DNA of 64,000 nucleotides, taken from assembly GCF_000377405.1 (NCBI RefSeq), contig NZ_KB905023.1, positions 1-64,000 on the forward strand, in the 5' to 3' direction. The stretch comes from Thioalkalivibrio sp. ALE31 (GTDB lineage: Bacteria > Pseudomonadota > Gammaproteobacteria > Ectothiorhodospirales > Ectothiorhodospiraceae). Positions 57,129 through 64,000 of the stretch are shown one piece after another; positions within the stretch are counted from its first letter, which is position 1; the number at the start of each line of letters is the position of its first letter. A program made the translations under genes and the position numbers. Below the pieces are notes generated by a model. That model had not been told where the DNA came from and did not search any database. It saw only the letters and a list, made by a program, of their open reading frames with translations.

Positions 57129-58433
57129 TCAGCCACGCACATGACCGTCGCCGAACACCACGTACTTGAGGGTCGTCAGCCCGTGCAGGCCCACCGGGCC
57201 GCGCGCGTGCAGCTTGTCGGTGGAGATGCCGATCTCCGCACCCAGGCCGTACTCGAAGCCGTCGGCGAAGCGGGTGGAGGCATTCACCATCACCGAGCTG
57301 GAGTCCACCGCGCGCAGGAAGCGCCGGGCCCGGGTGTAGTCCTCGGTCACGATGCTGTCGGTATGGTGCGAGCCATAGGTATTGATGTGGTCCATCGCCA
57401 TATCGAGGTCGTCGACCACGCGGATCGCGAGGATCGGCCCCAGGTATTCGGCCACCCAGTCGTCCTCGGTGGCCTCGGCGATGTCCGTCCCGGTGTGCGC
57501 GAGGATGGCCCGGGTGCGCGCGCAGCCTCGCAGGCTCACCTGGTGTTCCCCCAGGGCCGCCGCCAGGCGCGGCAGGAAGGCCTCGGCCTGATCCGCGTGG
57601 ACCAGCAGCGTCTCCATGGTGTTGCAGGTGCCATAGCGCTGGGTCTTGGCGTTCACCGCGACCGCCAGCGCCTTGTCGAGATCGGCCCCGCCGTCCACGT
57701 ACACGTGGCAGACGCCGTCCAGGTGCTTGATCACCGGGATCTGCGACTCGTTGCTGACGCGTTCGATCAGGCCCTTGCCACCGCGCGGCACGATCACGTC
57801 CACGTACTGCGGCATGCGCAGCAGCGCGCCCACCGCCGCGCGGTCGGTGGTCGGCACCACCTGCACCGCCTCGCGCGGCAGCCCGGCCTGCTCCAGCCCG
57901 GCCTGGATGATCGCGGCCAGGGCCTGATTCGAGTGCAGGGCCTCGGAGCCGCCGCGCAGGATCGCGGCGTTGCCGGACTTCAGGCACAGCGCGGCGGCGT
58001 CGATGGTCACGTTCGGGCGCGACTCGTAGATGATGCCGATCACGCCCAGCGGTACGCGCATCTGGCCGACCTGTATGCCGCTTGGCTGATAGGCCATGTC
58101 GGAGATGGTGCCCACCGGATCGGGCAGGCCCGCCACCTGGCGGCAGCCCTCGATCATGGTGTCGATGCGGGCATCGGTCAGCGCCAGGCGGTCCAGCATC
58201 GCGGCGTCCAGGCCGCGCTCGCGTCCGGCCTCCAGGTCGCGACTGTTGGCCTCCGCCAGTTCGGCACGGCGCGCGGCGATGCCCTCGGCGATCGCGTGCA
58301 GGGCCGCGTTCTTCGCGCCCGGCTCGGCCTCGGCCATGCGCCGCGAGGCCACGCGCGCGGCACGGCCCAGCGCCTCGACCTGGGCGATCACATCGTCGGC
58401 TACGGATTCGGTGGGGTTCACGGCAGCGTTCAT
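57129..58433 (-). CDS. proA: Glutamate-5-semialdehyde dehydrogenase ProA
   Basis: This 434-residue ALDH-superfamily enzyme reduces glutamyl phosphate to glutamate semialdehyde in proline synthesis. The active-site Cys lies in [15 protein letters not shown], and the N-terminal helix set ([21 protein letters not shown]) is family-typical. Length is normal. ProB is not in the window. Together with putA/putP it means the host both makes and degrades proline. Confidence 0.95.
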   Translation of the reverse strand: MNAAVNPTESVADDVIAQVEALGRAARVASRRMAEAEPGAKNAALHAIAEGIAARRAELAEANSRDLEAGRERGLDAAMLDRLALTDARIDTMIEGCRQVAGLPDPVGTISDMAYQPSGIQVGQMRVPLGVIGIIYESRPNVTIDAAALCLKSGNAAILRGGSEALHSNQALAAIIQAGLEQAGLPREAVQVVPTTDRAAVGALLRMPQYVDVIVPRGGKGLIERVSNESQIPVIKHLDGVCHVYVDGGADLDKALAVAVNAKTQRYGTCNTMETLLVHADQAEAFLPRLAAALGEHQVSLRGCARTRAILAHTGTDIAEATEDDWVAEYLGPILAIRVVDDLDMAMDHINTYGSHHTDSIVTEDYTRARRFLRAVDSSSVMVNASTRFADGFEYGLGAEIGISTDKLHARGPVGLHGLTTLKYVVFGDGHVRG

Positions 58434-58437
58434 GCGG

Positions 58438-59474
58438 TCAGACTCGTTCCGGGTTCAGGGCGGGTTCGGCCACGGTCAGCGGGCGCCCCGCCATACGGGC
58501 CACCAAGTCTAGCAACCCCTGCCGGGCATTGCCGTTTTCCTGACCCTTGATCACGCGATCCACGCGCGCGGCCTCGGCCAGCAGGCCCCGCGCCTGCGTC
58601 AGGCTCAACCGCGACATCGCCTGGCGCAGGGCCTTCTGGCCATCGCCGAAGCTGCCCTGGAAGGCCTCCTTGTCGGGCGCGCCGGCGGCCTTGCGCTCCA
58701 TCGCCTGCACCAGCAGCCGGCATTCGCGCGCCAGCGCCCAGAGGATCAGCGGCTCGGCCTGGCCCTCCTCAAGCAGCCCCTCCAGCATGCGCAGCGCATG
58801 GCGGACATCGCCGCGCAGCGCGGTCGGCGCCAGGGCGAACAGCTCGAAGCGCGCCGAATCGGTGGTGGCCTCCGCCATTACGGTCTCGTCGATCTCGGTG
58901 ACGCCGGCCAGCGCCAGCTTCTCGATCTCCTGACGCGCGGCCAGCAGGTTGCCCTCCACCCGCGCGACCAGCAGCGCCAGCGCCGGGTCGGTGATGCGCA
59001 GCCCGTTCTTCTGCAGGCGCGCGCGGATCCAGCTGCCCAGCTGGGCCGGCGGCACCGGACGCGCATGGATCACCACCGCGCGGTTTTCCAGGGCCTTGAA
59101 CCAGGCGGCCCGGCGCATGTCGCGGTCCGGCCTGGGGAGCTGCAACAGCAGCACCAGATCGTCCTGCGGCTCGCCGGCATAGGCCTTCAGGTGGTCACCA
59201 CCGGTCTTGCCCGGTTTGCCGGTGGCCAGGCGCAGGTCCAGCACCGTGCGCTCGGCGAACAGCGAGCGGTCGCGGATCGCGGCCTCGAACGGCCCCCAGT
59301 CGGACTGCGCGGTCAGGTCCAGCACCGTGCGCTCGAGGAAGCCCTGCTCGCGGGCGGCCGCGCGGATCGCGTCGGCCGCCTCGATCGCCTGCAGCGGCTC
59401 CTCGGCCAGCAGCAGGTAGATCGGCGCCAGCCCGCGGGCGAGATCCTGCTCCAGGCGGGCGATATCCAGCGCCA

Positions 59475-59475
<1 letters not shown>
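58438..59475 (-). CDS. holA: DNA polymerase III delta subunit
   Basis: This 345-residue clamp-loader subunit opens the sliding clamp. It starts [20 protein letters not shown], followed by the [20 protein letters not shown] Walker-like region that lacks ATPase residues, typical for delta. FFAL-type and [15 protein letters not shown] segments fit. Its ATG overlaps the lptE stop by one base (TAATG). The order leuS-lptE-holA is conserved from E. coli. Confidence 0.93.
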
Positions 59476-62755
<3,280 letters not shown>

Positions 62756-62848
62756 TCACGTCAATTCAGGAACATGCCCCCGGCTCGGACTGCCTCACTG
62801 GGTAAAGCAACCGGAAACGTTGAACCTGACGTTCCAAGGAGGAAGGAC

Positions 62849-63700
62849 ATGCACGAGAAGGACGAGATCCCCGTTGTGCAGCGGGCCTACCCGGAGGATC
62901 TGGGCGAGACCCATCCCGAACACACGCCCGAGACCGACTCGCCCGCGATCCGTGAAGTCGCGCCCGAGGACCTCGGCACCTGGCTCGGCAAGGGCTGGCG
63001 CGACCTCTGGAAGACGCCGGTGGCCCTCGTACACGGCCTGGTGATTGCGCTGGCCAGCCTGGTCCTGTTGGGCCTGTCGTGGAACCAGCCGTGGATGGCC
63101 TTTTCCTTCCTCGCCGGCATCCTGCTGCTCGGCCCTGTACTCGCGGTGGGGGTGAACTACCTGGCGCTGCAGAAGGAACGCGGCGAGCCGGGCGGTGCCG
63201 GACTCGGCTGGCTGGGCACCCTCGGTGGCTCGATCTGGGGCTTCGCCGCGCTCCTGGCCGTGCTGTTCGTGATCTGGGCCAGTTTCGTGTGGATGTGGAT
63301 CGCGGTCCTCAACATCGGCGAACTCGCCATGATGGGGCAGTTGCACCATCTGGTGGGTGCGATGCTCGGCAGCGGCGCCGGGATCATCTCGCTGGTGGGG
63401 GTCGTGCTGGCCGCCATCGTGTTCGGGCTGGTGGTCTTCGCCCTGAGCCTGGCGACCATCCCGGCCCTCCTGGATCACCGGGTGCGCGCCGATGCCCCGC
63501 AAAAGAGCCTGATCGAGTCCATTGGTGTCAGCCTGAAGGCCTTCAACCACAACCCGGGCACCCTGATTCTGTGGGCCCTGATCATCACGGCCCTGTTCAT
63601 GGTGTCGATCGCAACCGGCCTGCTGGCCCTGATCGTGATCTTCCCGTGGCTGGGTTTCGCCATGTGGCATGGCTACCGGGATATGGTCGAGGCAAGCTGA
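62849..63700 (+). CDS. DUF2189-type integral membrane protein
   Basis: This 283-residue protein has an acidic, Pro-rich N-terminus and about six membrane spans. The central YLALQKERGEPGGAGLG loop and LATIPALLDHRVRADAPQKS are segments of the DUF2189 (BPSS1780-like) family. AAGGAGGAAGGAC precedes the ATG at 62849, clearly fixing the start. Function is unknown. It is divergent from leuS. Confidence 0.8.
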   Translation: MHEKDEIPVVQRAYPEDLGETHPEHTPETDSPAIREVAPEDLGTWLGKGWRDLWKTPVALVHGLVIALASLVLLGLSWNQPWMAFSFLAGILLLGPVLAVGVNYLALQKERGEPGGAGLGWLGTLGGSIWGFAALLAVLFVIWASFVWMWIAVLNIGELAMMGQLHHLVGAMLGSGAGIISLVGVVLAAIVFGLVVFALSLATIPALLDHRVRADAPQKSLIESIGVSLKAFNHNPGTLILWALIITALFMVSIATGLLALIVIFPWLGFAMWHGYRDMVEAS

Positions 63701-63714
63701 GCTCCGACAGGCCA

Positions 63715-63758
63715 AGCGCGGTCGTCCCCGGGGCGCGGGCTCCGGGGACCACCGCGCT
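63715..63758. repeat. 17-bp hairpin with one mismatch
   Basis: The arm AGCGCGGTCGTCCCCGG at 63715-63731 pairs with CCGGGGACCACCGCGCT at 63742-63758, with a 10-base loop and a single mismatch. No T-run follows. A perfect 10-bp palindrome, CTAACGTTAG, lies just after it at 63763-63772, close to the next gene's promoter area. It could terminate the DUF2189 transcript or act in regulation. Confidence 0.55.
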
Positions 63759-63810
63759 CGTGCTAACGTTAGGGACACGCCACCATCTACGCTCGCAAAG
63801 GAGAGGCCGA

Positions 63811-64000
63811 TGAGCGAAGAACAGAAGGATCAGGAGCGCGAATCGCGCCTGAGCGATGCCTATCACCGCATGCTGAACGAGGTCACCGAGGACCTCGAGA
63901 AACTGGAAGACAAGACCAGCAAGGCCATCACCGAGGCCCTGGAGAACGCCCGCGACCGTGTGCAGAAGGCCAGCGACCTGACCCGCGAAGAGGCCCACGA
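63811..64000 (+). CDS. YbeL-like protein, N-terminal part (runs off the window)
   Basis: The first 63 codons encode an acidic, helical protein (AYHRMLNEVTEDLEKLEDKT, then KAITEALENARDRVQKASDL and TREEAH). This matches the N-terminal helices of the DUF1451/YbeL zinc-ribbon proteins, which lie beside leuS in E. coli as here. AAGGAGAGG precedes the ATG. The C-terminal zinc ribbon lies outside the window, so the assignment rests on this part and the location. Confidence 0.7.

Overview
The window is chromosomal DNA from a GC-rich gammaproteobacterium. The gene set (LptE/F/G, HolA/HolC, DsbC/XerD, GntP, PutA/PutP) and the order leuS-lptE-holA beside a YbeL-like gene are gammaproteobacterial. The GC-rich codon use, the acidic low-complexity segments and the overall style suggest Chromatiales/Ectothiorhodospiraceae, possibly a Thioalkalivibrio-like haloalkaliphile. 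That placement is an inference, since no rRNA, tRNA or other marker RNA is visible. I saw no CRISPR array, prophage or complete insertion sequence. Mobile-looking material is limited to small hairpin repeats and decayed gene fragments.

Region by region. 0.4-3.7 kb: an ABC exporter (duplicated-FtsX permease plus ATPase) translationally coupled to a tiny membrane protein. 4.3-10.5 kb: a PfkB-family sugar kinase, a YefM/YoeB-like toxin-antitoxin pair with a recognisable operator, a PEBP protein, a patatin phospholipase, an Smr protein, UspA and a CorA-type transporter, separated by REP-like hairpins. 10.8-16.7 kb: oxidative-stress genes (katG, a periplasmic glutathione peroxidase) and a rhodanese, bracketed by two inverted copies of a MazG-like pyrophosphohydrolase gene, one of them truncated. 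16.9-19.1 kb: a small membrane protein next to a K+ channel with two RCK domains. 19.2-25.5 kb: a cytosolic molybdopterin oxidoreductase coupled to an ATP-grasp-like protein, an Acg-type nitroreductase, twin DUF3634-like proteins, fragments of a pirin and of a peroxidase gene, and a GIY-YIG protein. 25.5-36 kb: proline uptake and catabolism (putP, putA), a ChrR-like bicupin, a His-tailed Spy/CpxP protein, a GntP permease with glycerate kinase, and an Old Yellow Enzyme. 36.4-37.2 kb: a PEP-CTERM exported protein behind a sigma-54-type promoter. 37-49 kb: a lipoprotein, parE, a YbbN-like thioredoxin, an nfeD-slipin-xerD-dsbC run, and molybdenum-cofactor genes mobA-mobB-moeA. 48.8-55 kb: PilZ and RDD proteins, the lptF-lptG-esterase operon, and divergent pepA-holC. 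55-62.6 kb: a compact minus-strand run leuS-lptE-holA-proA-nadD-rsfS-rlmH-maf. 62.8 kb to the end: a DUF2189 membrane protein and the start of a YbeL-like gene.

How the genes fit together. MobA/MobB/MoeA make the bis-MGD cofactor that the 19.2-kb oxidoreductase would need. KatG, the glutathione peroxidase, YbbN and DsbC serve redox defence and protein folding. LptE/F/G serve LPS export. The many 1-4 bp stop/start overlaps indicate translational coupling. The parts least explained by known biology are the molybdopterin/ATP-grasp pair, the sigma-54/PEP-CTERM unit and the small-repeat landscape.
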